Origin: ZC4RG30 sp039929265
Lineage (GTDB): Bacteria > Pseudomonadota > Gammaproteobacteria > Steroidobacterales > Steroidobacteraceae
DNA length: 64,000 bases
Direction of reading: 5' to 3'
NCBI GenBank assembly: GCA_039929265.1
Contig: JBDSRN010000067.1
Location: 1 to 64,000 of the forward strand
Shown here one piece after another: positions 63,042 to 64,000 of the stretch (position 1 is the stretch's first letter; each line of letters opens with the position of its first letter). Below the pieces are notes generated by a model. The model searched no databases. It had not been told where the DNA came from and was given only the letters and a program-made list of their open reading frames with translations. A program made the translations under genes and the position numbers.

Positions 63042-63729
63042 CGTGTTGAGAGATATCCCTGCAGACAATGATGCAGCCGATTCCGAACCGCCCACACACC
63101 CCGCGGGAGAGTTCGGCGCGTGGCTCGAGCGCATGCTCGATGTTCTGCGCGGAAGCGCTGCGGCAGATGTACCCTGTGGTACCTGCACGGGATGCTGCAC
63201 ATCGTCCTATCACCTGCTGATCCGCCAATCGGATCGCGCTGCAGTGGCTGCGCTCGGTGAGCGCTGGTTGCTCGAAGCACCCGGACTGCAGCCGGGTGAG
63301 TCACTGCTCGGCTTTCACGCGAACGGACATTGTCCCGCGCTCGAGCCGACCGGTTGCTCGATTTATGCGCGGCGTCCTGTCACGTGCCGCGACTACGACT
63401 GTCGCGTGTTCGCTGCGGCGGACATCGATGCGGGCGGTGCCGACAAAACCGTGATCAACGCGCGCGTGCGCTCCTGGCGGTTCGAGCACGAGACGGTGCA
63501 TGCGCTGGAGACTCAGGCGGCGGTTCGTGCCGCGGCAACTTTCATCCGCAGTCAACGTGAGGCGTTTCCAGGCGGGCGCGCGCCGACGTCACCCACGGGA
63601 ATCGCCGTGCTCGCGCTGAAAGCGTACGGCGTTTTTCTCGAGCCGGTCAACGAGCAGCGTTCGTCCGAAGAAATCGCGCGCGCGATGATCGAGGCGAGCC
63701 GCCGCTTCGACCTGGTCAGACCGGCGTAG
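63025..63729 (+). CDS. YkgJ-family cysteine-cluster protein
   Basis: A 234-residue cytosolic protein with the Cys cluster CGTCTGCC (about residues 51-58) and the second cluster CPALEPTGCSIYARRPVTCRDYDCR. This arrangement is typical of YkgJ/Fli-related proteins thought to bind zinc or an iron-sulfur cluster. The function is unknown. ATG 63025 overlaps the lipoprotein gene; a GTG at 63043 just past its stop is a plausible alternative. Convergent overlap of 14 bases with the following gene. Confidence 0.85.
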   Translation: MPTALSVLRDIPADNDAADSEPPTHPAGEFGAWLERMLDVLRGSAAADVPCGTCTGCCTSSYHLLIRQSDRAAVAALGERWLLEAPGLQPGESLLGFHANGHCPALEPTGCSIYARRPVTCRDYDCRVFAAADIDAGGADKTVINARVRSWRFEHETVHALETQAAVRAAATFIRSQREAFPGGRAPTSPTGIAVLALKAYGVFLEPVNEQRSSEEIARAMIEASRRFDLVRPA

Positions 63730-64000
63730 ATTTCCTGCGCCGCGCGATGAGGCGCAGAACCACGATGCAGAACAGCACCATCAGCGCCACGGCTATCAAC
63801 GGCGCGAGCAAGGCCAGCACCGGCACGAACAGCGCGCCGATCAGTTCGAACGTCGCAAGCACCGGATTGGCGATACCACCTGTCAGCACTGTCGACTTGG
63901 CTCGCAGCAGCGATGTGATGCCCTGTGCAATGCCCGCCGCGCCGCCTCCGGCAATCACGGCGATCGGCCATTTCAAGGGGGGTGGTAGATCCACCATCAC
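63716..64000 (-). CDS. DUF4126-like membrane protein, C-terminal part (5' end outside window)
   Basis: At least 94 residues of a membrane protein read off the window edge. AVIAGGGAAGIAQGITSLLRAKSTVLTGGIANPVLATFELIGA is the DUF4126 core (Gly-rich loop and LTGGIANPVLATFE), followed by two helices (LFVPVLALLAPLIAVALMVLFCIVVLRLI) and a basic tail RRRKS. Family proteins have about 190 residues, so the real start lies beyond base 64000; the GTG at 64000 is fortuitous. Confidence 0.75.
   Translation of the reverse strand: MMVDLPPPLKWPIAVIAGGGAAGIAQGITSLLRAKSTVLTGGIANPVLATFELIGALFVPVLALLAPLIAVALMVLFCIVVLRLIARRRKSTPV

Overview
The window is high-GC, densely packed chromosomal DNA from a gammaproteobacterium. 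GyrB carries the large gammaproteobacterial-type insertion, and several gene orders match gammaproteobacterial chromosomes: gyrB-plsC-glyS-glyQ as in Pseudomonas; rhodanese-grxC-secB-gpsA with trmL and divergent envC as in Escherichia coli; tatABC; and rsmG-parA-parB-atpIBEFHAGDC. A Nevskiales/Steroidobacterales- or Xanthomonadales-like organism fits, but sequence alone does not settle the order. gyrB at one end and rsmG-parAB-atp at the other place the window close to the replication origin. No rRNA, tRNA, insertion sequence, prophage or CRISPR array is visible.

Layout. 1-6.4 kb: gyrB (3' part), a DUF481 outer-membrane protein, a glutathione transferase, PlsC, a small secreted protein, an alpha/beta hydrolase, and an ArsR/SRPBCC pair with a perfect 24-bp palindromic operator. 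6.7-20.3 kb: an eight-gene, translationally coupled cluster: VWA membrane protein, caspase-fold protein lacking the expected Cys, TPR-metallopeptidase, MoxR ATPase, DUF58, BatA-like, DUF4175, DUF4159. 20.4-28.2 kb: glyS/glyQ and, divergently, glnA (with a clear terminator), a DUF4124 protein and ntrB-ntrC. 28.3-34.9 kb: MscS channel, aminotransferase, MgtC-like protein, class 1 dihydroorotate dehydrogenase, trmL, gpsA, secB, grxC, rhodanese. 35-41.4 kb: envC, a GGDEF/EAL protein with a degenerate GGDEF, carboxy-terminal protease, DedA, SRPBCC and holin-like proteins. 41.4-50.5 kb: POT transporter, tatCBA, dtd, diheme cytochrome c, S9 peptidase, metallo-beta-lactamase-fold protein, AcuI-type reductase and a compact PrpD-like protein. 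50.5-59.9 kb: rsmG, parA, parB and the complete ATP synthase operon, which has a strong sigma-70 promoter followed at once by a terminator-shaped hairpin. 59.9-64 kb: small or poorly known genes (2-TM protein, diguanylate cyclase, DUF2283-like, lipoprotein, YkgJ, DUF4126).

The most system-like unit is the MoxR/VWA/DUF4175/DUF4159 cluster. It sits between plsC and glyS, which are near neighbours in Pseudomonas. It joins a cytoplasmic AAA+ ATPase to three VWA-type proteins, a large coiled-coil membrane protein and two exported peptidase-like proteins, so a chaperone or assembly machine at the cell envelope is a reasonable hypothesis. Other points of interest are the PrpD-like gene with no ATG/GTG/TTG at its homologous start, the hairpin in the atp leader, and the degenerate GGDEF domain between envC and ctp.
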